Assembly (NCBI RefSeq): GCF_014805685.1
Contig: NC_060907.1
Location: 1,744,197-1,808,196 of the forward strand
Direction: 5' to 3'
Source: Silurus meridionalis
Taxonomy: Eukaryota; Chordata; Actinopteri; Siluriformes; Siluridae
Length of the DNA: 64,000 nucleotides
Positions within the stretch are counted from its first letter, which is position 1, and each line of letters opens with the position of its first letter. Below are positions 31,690 to 42,359 of the stretch, one piece after another. A model generated the notes under the pieces. It worked only from the letters and a program-made list of their open reading frames with translations. It was not told where the DNA came from and did not search any database. A program made the translations under genes and the position numbers.

Positions 31690-32950
31690 AATATCAAAAC
31701 CTAGCCTTTAGGGTTGCATTCTTAGTGCCGGTCTCAAGGTCGGATAAATGGGGAGGGTTGTGTTATAAAGGGCATCCAGCATAAAACATGTGCCAAATCA
31801 AATATACGGATCAGAAATCAGAATTTCATACCGGACCATTACATGTATCGTTAGCCAGCAGGGTACCAGTGGAAATTGCGCTACTGCTGGCCGAAGGAGG
31901 AGAAGGATAGGAGGAAGATGTCTACAAAGACAGCAGGGAAAGGAGAAGTGGAGGAGAGTGGAGGTTCGGGTTGGTACTTTATATGTTGGTACTATGACTG
32001 GTAAAGGGAGAGAGCGAGCTGATATGATGGAAAAGGGGAAAAGTAGATATGTTATGTTCAGGAGACCAAGAGGAAAGGGAGTAAGGCCAGAAACATTGGA
32101 GGTGGATTTTAAACTGTTCTATCATGGTGTGAATGTAAAGAGAAATGATGTAGGGGTGATTCTGAAGGAAGAGTACAGTAAGAGTGTAGTGGAGGTGAAG
32201 AGAGTTTCTGATAGGGTGATGAACATGAAACTGGAATTTGAAGAGGTGATTTCATCAGTGCTTATGCTCCACAAGGTGAAGGAAACAGAGGTGATGAGGA
32301 GGTGATGGGTAAGTATGGTCTTAAGGAGAGAAATGTGGAAGGGCAGATGGTGGTAGATTTTGCTAAAAGGATGGAAATGGCAATGGTAAATACTTATTTT
32401 AAGAAGAAGGAGGATCATAGGGTGACATAAGAGTGGAGGAAGGTGCACACAGGTGAACAGTGTTTTATGTAGGAGATGCAACCTGAAGGAGATTGGAGAC
32501 TGTAAGGTGTTGGCAGGGGACAGTGTAGATAGACAGCATCGGATGGTGGTCTGTAGGATGGTTTTGGAAGTAAAGAAGAAGAGGAGGAGAGTGAGGACTA
32601 AAAGAATAATAAGATGGTGGAAATTGAAGGAGGTTGGACTGCATCAAGGATTGGCTCTGAGCCCTTTCCTATTTGCAGTGGTGATGGACAGGTTGACGGA
32701 TGAGGTCAGACAGGAGTCTGCGTAGAAAGTGTGTTAGAGAAGTAAAGAAAAGAGTGCAGGCAGGGTGGAGTGGGTGGAGAAGAGTGACAGGAGTGATTTC
32801 TGATAGTAGGGTATCTGCAAGAATGAAAGGGAAAGTTTATAGGACTGTGGTGAGACCTGCGATGTTGTATGGATTAGAGACAGTGGCATTGAGTAAAAGA
32901 CAGGAGGTGGAGCTGGAGTTAGCAGAGCTGAACATGCACATGAAAGTTTT
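31690..32950 (+). pseudogene. RTE-type LINE, degraded and deleted (unit 2)
   Basis: Same element as 24,195-26,580, but the middle is lost: sequence passes from GGAAATTGAAGG directly into AGGTTGGACTGCATC. Endonuclease start and RT end remain. Confidence 0.83.
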
Positions 32951-32952
32951 AT

Positions 32953-34010
32953 CCACATTAAATGTCCTTAGTTTCTGCAAACAATATAGTCTTTTCTGCC
33001 CCTCTTACACAAATCAACAGTATTTAGAGTACAATTTATTATCCAGGCCAGTACCCAAATATTTGTACATTTCAACATTCTCAATACCCACTCCATAAAT
33101 GCATGTTTGCTGAATAGATTTCCTCTAAGAGTTAAAATCAAGTCATCTTCTTGGATGGACATTACATTAAAAAAAGCATTCTGACACTGAATAATAAAAT
33201 ATTCACCCCAGGACCATGTACAGAGTCCTCCTTACTTTGTAAACTAACAATTATCAGCATTTTTTTTTTTAACTACTCTTACAATCATTTGTGTACAAAA
33301 TAAATAACAAAGGAGAAAGGACACCTTGTGGTGACCCAGTAAATGACACCAATCATTCAGTCATTTACCTTAACTCTCTGTGTTCTCTGTACAAGGGCAG
33401 CTAAAACCTATCCAAGTGCTGAAGTATTAAGTGTAAAAGAGTTACTACTGCATCCTCTACACCTCACTTAGACCTATATGCAAATTTAATTGTTTCTAGA
33501 GATCTCTGAATGATTGCATAATTTCTCTCTTTACTATTTTTTTTTAATAATTCATAACTACAAGTGTAAGTGTCACAGGTCTAAAGTCATCTAGTGTCTA
33601 TACAGAAAAAAATGTGCATGGAATCACTGTAGACTGCTTTTAATGTGCAGGTATGTTTTATTGTTGAAGAGACAGAGCAAAAATATTATAAAATATTAGT
33701 CATAATTGATCGACTATATTCTGAAGAGATCTATCCTTTATATTATCGGGCCCAGGTGCCTTCCTGAATTTACATTGTTTAAAGTCTGTTCACATCACCC
33801 ACATTAAAACACAATCATGCTCTCGGCTTATTCTACATTCATTTTTCAAACCCTCGATTATTGGAATCAAATAGTAAATAAAAATTATCAAAGGCCTGTG
33901 ACAAAACTGCATCTGAACTGAATCCATTAAACAAATTTTATTATTCCTATTCTTACTATCCTGACCTGTTATTAAGTGCATCCCTCCCAAACGAAATGTC
34001 TCTAAGTTAC
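32953..34010 (-). pseudogene. LINE RT fragment, minus strand (unit 2)
   Basis: Copy of 26,580-27,635, with SPQGVLSPLLF and KAPGPDN blocks on the minus strand. Together with 34,850-35,260 it forms one LINE split by DIRS. Confidence 0.75.
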
Positions 34011-34850
34011 ATATGTAACCCTGGTTCCCAAAGGAATGAGACCCTGCGTCAACAATGCTTCATGAACAATTATGCGTGACCACACTCTAAATCATATGTG
34101 TAATCTGTCCAACGGAAGCGCATGATGTCACTGGCGGTGTGACGTAGTAAGCTACCAAAGCACATGTGGTGAGAGGAAGGAAGTGCTCACAGCGATGCAG
34201 GCAGTGTAGCCCTGAGATGCAGCGTCTCGTTCCTTGGTGATCCAGGGCTACACGTTACTTAGAAACGTTTCCTGTAGGGTTTCCCATCGAGCTGCATTAA
34301 CATTGCCTTGGGAATAAGAGTACAACACTGCCAAACTGATGAATACCTGCCTAGCATGGATGGGCACAGCTAGGTTGAAGGACTAAGGGGCCAGGAGTGG
34401 CACTAAGGTCAAGGCTGTAAGACTGAACCTCACAATGAGACCTTGTACCTGGCTGGGGTTGCACCCGCCAAGCAAACCTGTTAGAGCGGAAAGGGAGAAA
34501 TTGCTGGAAAGCCGCAGTCTTTTGGCCTCCTGGAATCTGTCAACGACATCATTGCCGAACAGGCCAGTTGGCATGACATCCAGGAAAAGGCTCTGTGCCT
34601 GTCACTGAGATCAGAGAGAGTCAACCACAAGTGCACTTAACAACATCTTGAATCACTACCTCCAAAAGTTCCTTAAACTGGTTTAGCTGCCGAGTCAAGT
34701 CCACAGGCTAATCCAGTACAGTGCCTCCTCTTGGAGGAAGAGAGGTGGAGCACAGAGTCCTCTCTGCAGAGGGAAGGAACCACCAAAGAGCTGGCTACCA
34801 AAACCTGAGGAAATGTGCTGGATCTCCTTATTAGATTCCCGATTCTCAAA
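34011..34850 (-). mobile_element. DIRS fragment nested in a LINE (unit 2 and beyond)
   Basis: Same start and ORF1 C-terminal block (MPTGLFGNDVVDRFQEAKRL) as 27,636-28,337. It continues past the duplication joint to about 34,850 with ORF1-like minus-strand sequence. LINE sequence flanks it on both sides. Confidence 0.75.
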
Positions 34851-35260
34851 TTTTAACACAAGATCTTCCTTATAGGCTGCTTTTGCCTTCTTAATTTTAC
34901 ACTTTATTTCTTTTTTTAGCCTAATAATACAAAATACATTATGCAGATGCGCTGGGACACATCATCAGTGATGTATCCTGGGGTCATTGGGTGTTTCAGG
35001 TCTTTCAACATCAGACACCCTCATCCAGGCGATCCAGCCAGGGTTGATCAGACTTCAGCCTGTGTCCCAGTAGCAATTGGCCACGGTTCTGCCCTCTTAG
35101 CCTAAAATATTTTACTTTATCTCCCTTTCTAAAGGCCCAACTTCTTTTTGACAGAAGAATCTTGAGTGATTTTGTAACCCAAGGTTTGCTGTTTAAATAT
35201 TTCCAGCACCACCACTTTCTTTTTTTTAGCAAAGCCAACATGGTGGTCCTCTTCAAGCAG
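34850..35260 (-). pseudogene. LINE ORF2 linker fragment (KPWVTK block)
   Basis: The minus frame reads NSKPWVTKSLKILLSKRSWA, FRKGDK, then AKAAYKEDLVLKFENRESNK. This is the linker between endonuclease and RT in Rex1-type LINEs. Its RT continuation lies on the other side of the DIRS insertion (33,990 downward). Related fragments sit at 38,205-38,310, 41,095-41,195 and 44,010-44,235. Confidence 0.75.
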
Positions 35261-35707
35261 GAGGGAATTTAGTGTTGTGCAGAAGTCACACTTCATATAT
35301 CTGCAAAAGACATCAGCTTTGAGTAGGTTCTAAGTATCTGTCTAGGGATGTTGCCTGGGCTGGCTTATTTCCATAGTATTTTTTCCCAATAGTCTGCAGA
35401 TGAAGCTTTGAATGGTGGGATCAGTGTGTTACAGAAGTTTAAGTTTTAGTTAGGAATTCTAAGAAAATTGGCAAAGAATAAATTGATCCCATGTGTGATG
35501 TGCTTTTGTCCTAATACACACCATTTTTTTAAAATGAATGAATTATGTTTATAATTTAAAGTATGTGTATTAGTTCTTTTATGCATTTGTTGTACCTGGA
35601 TCCTCTGATTTTCTTCTGCTATTCCAGTATACCGATGTTCATTTTGGTCTTACATGTTGCACAATCATCCTGGATCACATTTCATTCCACTGTATTTCAT
35701 TCTCCAG

Positions 35708-36028
35708 CTGGATCTGATGCTGTAACTACAGTAACTGGATACAGAGGAAGATCAGTTCAGATTAAATGTCACTATGAATCTGGATATGAAGAAAACAACA
35801 AGTATCTCTGCAGAGGTGAATGTCCCGGATGGCCTTCAATCAAAGACATTCCTGTTCAGTCTGGATCTCCTGCTGAAGACACCAGATTCTCTCTGTACGA
35901 CGACACAACAGCCAAAATCTTCACCGTCACCATCACTGATCTGAGAGCAGAGGATGCAAACACTTACTGGTGTGTGGTACAGCAGAAAGGGCCTAACATT
36001 TACACAGAGCTTCAACTGCTGGTTGTTG
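35708..36028 (+). CDS. Ig V domain exon A of the second receptor locus
   Basis: 321 bp, acceptor TCTCCAG, donor GTGAGT, phase 1 at both ends. It encodes GSDAVTTVTGYRGRSVQIKC, HYESGYEENNKYLCRGEC, PGWPSIKDIPVQSG and EDANTYWCVVQQ. All four CD300-type cysteines are present; the core Trp is Leu (KYLC). The frame stays open upstream because the acceptor region is open; translation from an internal ATG is not expected. It probably splices from the leader at 30,961 (or 23,476). Confidence 0.87.
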
Positions 36029-36384
36029 GTGAGTGTTACACAGAGGAGAATAAAAGAAACAATACAATAATTCACTGATTATAAACACATTACAATTTAG
36101 AGATTATTAAAGCACAGTGTGCTTCATTTAAGTTGGTAACTTGTTCTCTAACTCTCTGAAAGTATAAATATGAGTGTAACTGAAGATCAATAAACTGTGA
36201 ATTGAAGACAATTTGTGATATAAGATGGATTCACATTTATTTAAGTGCACATGAGAAAATCAGCCTTTTAAAAACAACTGGCCTGAAATTAATAAATAAG
36301 GTTTAGACTTTGGAACATAAACCTAGAAGCTGTGAACTATCTGGAGAGAAGAACCTTCATTGATCCTGTTTTCCATTCTCTTAG

Positions 36385-36489
36385 ATGATTCCTCCAGCAG
36401 TTCTGTCTCAACTTCTACAAATACCACATACTCAGCTTCATCACATATCATGAGTCCATCAGTGCATACTGAGACACCTCCAGCTACAG
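36385..36489 (+). CDS. Stalk exon following Ig A
   Basis: 105 bp, phase 1/1. Ser/Thr-rich (DDSSSSSVSTSTNTTYSASS, ending TETPPAT), GTAAGA donor. It is homologous to stalk exons 13,538-13,636 and 17,158-17,262 and likely carries O-glycans. Confidence 0.8.
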
Positions 36490-36579
36490 GTAAGAATTTT
36501 TCCCCTGAGCTTTTCTTCACTACATTTCTGTCATGTCATTCATCATATATCACTTTTTTCAGTTACTGCATTAGAGAAG

Positions 36580-36895
36580 GTTTTTCTACTCTTACAATCA
36601 TTTGTGTACAAAATTAATAACAAAGGAGAAAGGACACCTTTTGGTGAACCAGTAGAAGACACCAATCATTCAATCATTTACCTTAAATCTCTGTGTTCTC
36701 TGTACAAGAAAACACATTTATGCTCTTGATTTATTTTACATTCATTTTTCAAATCCTCAATTGTCAGTATCAAATATTAAATACAAAATTATTAAAGGCC
36801 TGTGACAACTGCATCTGAACTGAATCCATTAAAACTAATTTCATTATTCCTATTCCTACTATCCCGACCTGTTATTAAGTGCATCCCTTCCAAAG
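36580..36895 (-). pseudogene. LINE RT fragment, minus strand
   Basis: It matches 26,880-27,635 with deletions (CTACTCTTACAATCATTTGT, CAAAGGAGAAAGGACACC). The DIRS at 36,896 begins where it begins in the leader units. It shows that the LINE/DIRS cassette was already present before this Ig unit was copied. Confidence 0.7.
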
Positions 36896-38205
36896 AGAAC
36901 GTCTCTAAGTTACGTATGTAACCCTGGTTTCCTGAAAGGAATGAGACGCTGTGTCAGCAATGCTTTGGGAACACCTCTGCATGACCATGCTCTGAATCAC
37001 ATGTGTAATCTGTCCAATGAAAGCACATTATGTCACTGGCGGGGTGACGTAGCAACCAGGAAGCTACCAAAGCACATATAGACAGCACTAGCTTCAAAAA
37101 GGGAAGGAAGTGCTCGCATAGATGCAGGCAGTGTAACACCGAGATGCAGCGTCTCATTCCCTCGGTGAACCAGGGTTACATGCGTAACTTAGAGACGTTC
37201 CCCTTTAGAGTTTCCCCTCAAGCTGCATCATCAATGCTTTGGGCATGAGAGTACAACACCGCCAAACTGATGATTACCTGCCTAGCATGTATGAGCACAG
37301 CTAGGTTGAAGGATTAAGGGGACTAAGGGGCCTCCGACCTTAGGCACTAAGGTCAGAGGGGTGGACCAGCCTGTAGCGTCTTGAGAGAAACCCCAGCGGA
37401 AAAGGCCTTAGATTCCACCACACTTCGGGTCAAGTGAGCCCTGACAACGAAAGAAGCAGGGAGACCAAAGGACTCGTAAGAAGAGGAGATAGCATCCACC
37501 ATTCACTGCTGAGGGCCTGCTTGTCTGCAGAAAGACCCCTCTTATAAGAGGGGAGAAGAAAAACAGTCTTGTCTGTGAGAAACTTCAAGGGTACCTCGTG
37601 CAGGGCTCAAAGGGAGGTTTGAACAGGACCTCCAAAACTGGATTCCATGAACGCTAGGCCAGATCCCATTAAAGCACTCTAGGTTGCACCTGAGGCCTCA
37701 GCCTCCAGGTACCGTGGAGGAAACATGTCATTTACAGGTTTTTTCCCATTGATCGATATGCCACAACAGCAGACACGTAAACCTGTAGCGGGGAGAGAGA
37801 CAACCCTTTGGTGCTGTTCTTAAAAGAATTTGCTCACTTGACAAACAGGTAGTTAACTGAATATACCTGATGGTTCCGACAACATATAGTGAAAATGCGC
37901 CATTTTGCGGCATAAGACCTCCTTGTAGAGGGCGCTTTGGACTGGAGAACAACAAGGAGCTCCCAACATGGGCCCCTGAGACAGAAAAAAAGGTTTCTTC
38001 CATATGCTATGGCCAGTAAGGCTCGCTATGTGACCTTGATCATGCAGAGAAAAGCCCTATGTTTCTGAGCTACCACTGCAGTGTTTTCATCCAGTACAGT
38101 GCCCCCATCCCTCTTTTTGGAGGAAGAGAGGTGGAGCACTGCATCCTTTCTGCAGGGGGAAAAAACTACCAAAGAGTGGGCTTCCAAACTGTCAGAGAAG
38201 GTTCT
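36896..38205 (-). mobile_element. DIRS element fragment, internally deleted
   Basis: It opens with the terminus (TCTCTAAGTTACGTATGTAA). The minus strand has a recombinase-like RPLQGGLMPQNGAFSLY stretch and ORF1-like AVLHLSSSKKRDGG. Most of RT is missing. LINE linker sequence resumes at 38,205. Confidence 0.72.
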
Positions 38206-38486
38206 GGATCTTCTTATTAGATTCCTTATTCTCAAATTTTAACACAAGATCTTCCTTATAGGCTGCTTTAGTCTTCTTAATTTCACACTTCTTCTTAATT
38301 TCACACATAATGAATGAAATGTGTTTATAGTTTAAAATATGTGTATTTGTTATTTTATGTATTTTGTTGTACCCGGATCTTCTGATACTCTTGTCAAATA
38401 TTCCAGTATACTGATGTTCATTTTGGTCTTACATGTTGCACAATCATCCTGGGTCACATTTACTTCCACTGTATTTCATTCTCCAG

Positions 38487-38807
38487 CTGGATCTGATGCT
38501 GTAACTACAGTAACTGGATACAGAGGGAGATCAGTTCAGATTAAATGTCACTATGAATCTGGATATGAAAAGAACAACAAGTATCTCTGCAGAGGTGAAT
38601 GTCCCAGATGGCCTGCAATCAAAGACATTCCTGTTCAGTCTGGATCTCCTGCTGAAGACACCAGATTCTCTCTGTATGACGACACAACAGCCAAAATCTT
38701 CACCATCACCATCACTGATCTGAGAGCAGAGGATGCAAACACTTACTGGTGTGTGGTACAGCAGAAAGGGCCTAATATTTACACAGAGCTTCAACTGCTG
38801 GTTGTTG
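38487..38807 (+). CDS. Ig V domain exon B
   Basis: 321 bp, phase 1/1, intact acceptor and donor. GYEKNNKYLCRGECPRWPAI distinguishes it from exon A. It is identical to exon C except for one codon, AGA (Arg) at 38,606-38,608. All four cysteines and EDANTYWCVVQQ are kept. Confidence 0.87.
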
Positions 38808-39164
38808 GTGAGTGTTACACAGAGGAGATTAAAAGAATCTCACACAATAATTCACTGATTATAAACACATTACAATTTAGAGATTATTAAAGCACAGTGT
38901 GCTTTATTTAAGTTGGTAACTTGTTCTCTGACTCTCTGAAAGTATAAATATGAGTGTAACTGAAGATCAATAAAATGTGATTTGAATACACTTGGTGATA
39001 TAAGATGGATTGGCATTTATTAAAAAGCACATGAGAAAATCATCCTTTTAAAAAAAACTGGCCTGAAATTAATAAATAAGGTTTAGACTTTGAAACATAA
39101 ACCTAAAAGCTGTGAACTATCTGGAGAGAAGAACCTTCATTGATCCTGTTTTCTATTCTCTCAG

Positions 39165-39233
39165 ATGATCCTGCCAGCAGTTCACCACATATCATGAATC
39201 CATCAATGATTACTGAGACACCTCCAGCTACAG
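39165..39233 (+). CDS. Short stalk exon following Ig B
   Basis: 69 bp, phase 1/1. It encodes DPASSSPHIMNPSMITETPP and AT. It is 36 bp shorter than the stalk exon after Ig A, having lost the Ser/Thr-rich middle. Intact borders (TCTCAG / GTAAAA). Confidence 0.75.
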
Positions 39234-39373
39234 GTAAAACTTTTCCCTGAGCTCTTCTTCACTACATTTCTGTCATGTCATTCATCATATATCACTTTTT
39301 CAGTTACTGCATTAGAGAGGGTTGAACACAAATCCGATAGTATGTAGACTTGCATCGACACTGTAAATCAGTC

Positions 39374-39376
<3 letters not shown>

Positions 39377-39442
<66 letters not shown>
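39377..39442. repeat. (TA)n microsatellite
   Basis: About 66 bp, between a decayed linker exon (TTACTGCATTAGAGAGGGTT) and DIRS sequence. It replaces the LINE part seen after Ig A. Confidence 0.97.
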
Positions 39443-39446
<4 letters not shown>

Positions 39447-39469
39447 CACATCAGCACTCACCTATTGAG

Positions 39470-41022
39470 ATAAGAAGAGAGATAGCATCCACAATCGTTC
39501 CCCTTTAAAATTTCCTCGAGCTGCATCATCAATGCTAAGTAATGGTTCCAAAACCATATAGTGAACAGGCACCATTTTGCGGTATACGACCTCCTTGTAG
39601 AGGGCGCTCTGGACTGGAGAGCAACAAGGAGCTTCCAACATGGGGCCCTGTGACAAAAAAGGTTTCTTCCAGTAAGGCCAGTAAGTCTTGCCACATGACC
39701 TTGATTATGCGGAGAAAAGCACTATGTTTCGGAGCTACCACTGCAGGGGTTTCATGTGCAGGAGGACAAGCGGTATCATGTTGGATGCAGCTGCCATCAG
39801 ACACAGCAGTCTTTGAAACTGCTTCACAGTGAGTGACTGGCCGTTTTTCACTCTCTTGACGGTCGTGAGCATCGACTCGAACCGAGCAGGAGACAAATGC
39901 TCCTGCATTGCAGTCGTATCCCACATTACCCCTAGATAGGAGGTCCTCTGTACTGGTCTTAACCCAACTCTTTTATGTGGGTGAGAACGACATCTGCTCC
40001 AATTGAGCTAGTATCAACCAATTGTCGATGCAATTCAGTATGCTGATACCCTGGAGTATTCGAGGAGCAAGAGGAGCATCCACACACTTTGTGAAATGTA
40101 CGATATGGAAGAATGCGTCCCTCAGATCTATCGTGACGGACCAACCCTTGGACCTGATTTGAGACATGACTTGTTTTAGCGTCATCATCTTGAAACTGAG
40201 CTTAATGGGTGAGCGGTTCAGCTGACACAGATATAAAATTGGACACAGCCCCCACGCTTTTTGGGACAACGAAGTACCAGCTGTAGAACCCAGACTCTCT
40301 GTTGTGGGAAGGGACCACCTCAATGCCCTACTTTCAGAAGAGAGTGTATACTGCTTGTTCTATTACCAGAGCCTGCTCTAGACCCACCAGAGGAAGAAAC
40401 ACCCAACTCAACCGAGGTGGAAGAGACCCGAACTGAATCTTGAACCCTCTTTCTACAGTGTGCAGGACCCAATAAGACACATGTGTCAGGAGTTTCTAAG
40501 CTGCCAGATAGTCTACAAAGGGAATCAGTCTCTTGAGACTGACCTCTGCCATCCCTGCAACAGCTTGAACATGAAGCTGTTCTGGAGGCCTCCTGGGAGG
40601 CAGCGGGCTCTCCTAAACTGCTACATTGCTGAGTGTAATCCGAGGGAGGCACTCGCTGGAGACCGCATTTTTAACTTCGATTTGGAATCCATAGATTCCC
40701 GCTCTGTCACTGAACCGCACAATGAGAACTTGTACCTGGCTGGGGTTGTGCCTGCCAAGCAAACCCATGAGAGCGGAGATGGAGTAATCGCTGGAAAGCC
40801 GCCAAAAGCTTTTTGGCCTCCTGGAATCTGTCAACGACAGTATCGCCAAACAGGCCAGTTGGCATGACAGAGCATCCAGGAGAAATCTCTGTCCCTGTCA
40901 CTAAGATCAGAGAGAGTCAACCACAAGTGCACTTAGCAACATCTTGAGTCACAACCTCCAAAAGTTCCTCAAACCGGTTTAGCTGCCAAGGCAAGTCCAC
41001 AGCCTCATCCAGTACAGTAATT
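39470..41022 (-). mobile_element. DIRS element fragment (YR start, RT, ORF1) on the minus strand
   Basis: Minus-strand order: ORF1 C-terminus (PTGLFGDTVVDRFQEAKKLL near 40,840), RT (KAWGLCPILYLCQLNRSPIK, VTIDLRDAFFHI, then ILNCIDNWLILAQ near 40,030), LSPARFESMLTTVKRVKNGQ, and a recombinase start (APSTRRSYTAKWCLFT near 39,590). The polymerase box is CIDN, altered from the usual two Asp. Frameshifts are present. Confidence 0.82.
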
Positions 41023-41373
41023 GCACTGCATCCTTTCTGCAGGGGGAAAAAACTACCAAAGAGTGGGCTTCCAAACTGTCAGAGAAGGTTCTGGATCTTC
41101 TTATTAGATTCCTTATTCTCAAATTTTAACACAAGATCTTCCTTATAGGCTGCTTTAGTCTTCTTAATTTTACACTTCTTCTTAATTTCACACATAATGA
41201 ATGAAATGTGTTTATAGTTTAAAATATGTGTATTTGTTATTTTATGTATTTTGTTGTACCCGGATCTTCTGATACTCTTGTCAAATATTCCAGTATACTG
41301 ATGTTCATTTTGGTCTTACATGTTGCACAATCATCCTGGGTCACATTTACTTCCACTGTATTTCATTCTCCAG

Positions 41374-41694
41374 CTGGATCTGATGCTGTAACTACAGTAA
41401 CTGGATACAGAGGGAGATCAGTTCAGATTAAATGTCACTATGAATCTGGATATGAAAAGAACAACAAGTATCTCTGCAGAGGTGAATGTCCCCCTTGGCC
41501 TGCAATCAAAGACATTCCTGTTCAGTCTGGATCTCCTGCTGAAGACACCAGATTCTCTCTGTATGACGACACAACAGCCAAAATCTTCACCATCACCATC
41601 ACTGATCTGAGAGCAGAGGATGCAAACACTTACTGGTGTGTGGTACAGCAGAAAGGGCCTAATATTTACACAGAGCTTCAACTGCTGGTTGTTG
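41374..41694 (+). CDS. Ig V domain exon C
   Basis: 321 bp, phase 1/1, intact borders. It is base-for-base the same as exon B except codon 41,493-41,495, which is CCT (Pro) where B has AGA (Arg). Same cysteines, KYLC and YWCVVQQ. Confidence 0.87.
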
Positions 41695-42051
41695 GTGAGT
41701 GTTACACAGAGGAGATTAAAAGAATCTCACACAATAATTCACTGATTATAAACACATTACAATTTAGAGATTATTAAAGCACAGTGTGCTTTATTTAAGT
41801 TGGTAACTTGTTCTCTGACTCTCTGAAAGTATAAATATGAGTGTAACTGAAGATCAATAAAATGTGATTTGAATACACTTGGTGATATAAGATGGATTGG
41901 CATTTATTTAAGTGCACATGAGAAAATCAGCCTTTTAAAAACAACTGGCCTGAAATTAATAAATAAGGTTTAGACTTTGGAACATAAACCTAAAAGCTGT
42001 GAACTATCTGGAGAAAAGAACCTTCATTGATCCTGTTTTCTATTCTCTCAG

Positions 42052-42120
42052 ATGATCCTGCCAGCAGTTCACCACATATCATGAATCCATCAATGATTAC
42101 TGAGACACCTCCAGCTACAG
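42052..42120 (+). CDS. Short stalk exon following Ig C
   Basis: 69 bp, phase 1/1, the same protein as the stalk exon after Ig B. Donor GTAAAA. Confidence 0.75.
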
Positions 42121-42263
42121 GTAAAAACTTTTCCCCTGAGCTCTTCTTCACTACATTTCTGTCATGCCATTCATCATATATCACTTTTTTCAGTTACTGC
42201 ATTAGAGAGGGTTGAACACAAATCCGATAGTATGTAGACTTGCATCGACACTGTAAATCAGTC

Positions 42264-42266
<3 letters not shown>

Positions 42267-42331
<65 letters not shown>
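42267..42331. repeat. (TA)n microsatellite
   Basis: Counterpart of 39,377-39,442. Confidence 0.97.
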
Positions 42332-42334
<3 letters not shown>

Positions 42335-42359
42335 CACATCAGCACTCACCTATTGAGAT

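Larger units (their letters stand above)
28338..34706 (+). repeat. 7.49-kb tandem duplication, unit 2 (internal deletion)
   Basis: Nearly identical to 20,850-28,337, with scattered single-base changes and short indels (for example near 29,000 and 31,565). A 1,118-bp block corresponding to about 25,141-26,258 is missing at 32,631, within the RTE. High identity indicates a recent duplication or a haplotype/assembly effect. Confidence 0.95.
38136..41022 (+). repeat. 2,887-bp tandem duplication, unit 1
   Basis: It starts GCACTGCATCCTTTCTGCAG and repeats with the same start at 41,023. It contains Ig exon B, a stalk exon, a (TA)n run and a DIRS fragment. Divergence from unit 2 is very low. Confidence 0.95.

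Noticed and set aside
35836..36075. Minus-strand frames opposite the Ig exons (also 38,531, 41,418)
   Set aside because: They recur only because the Ig exons recur; no independent support.
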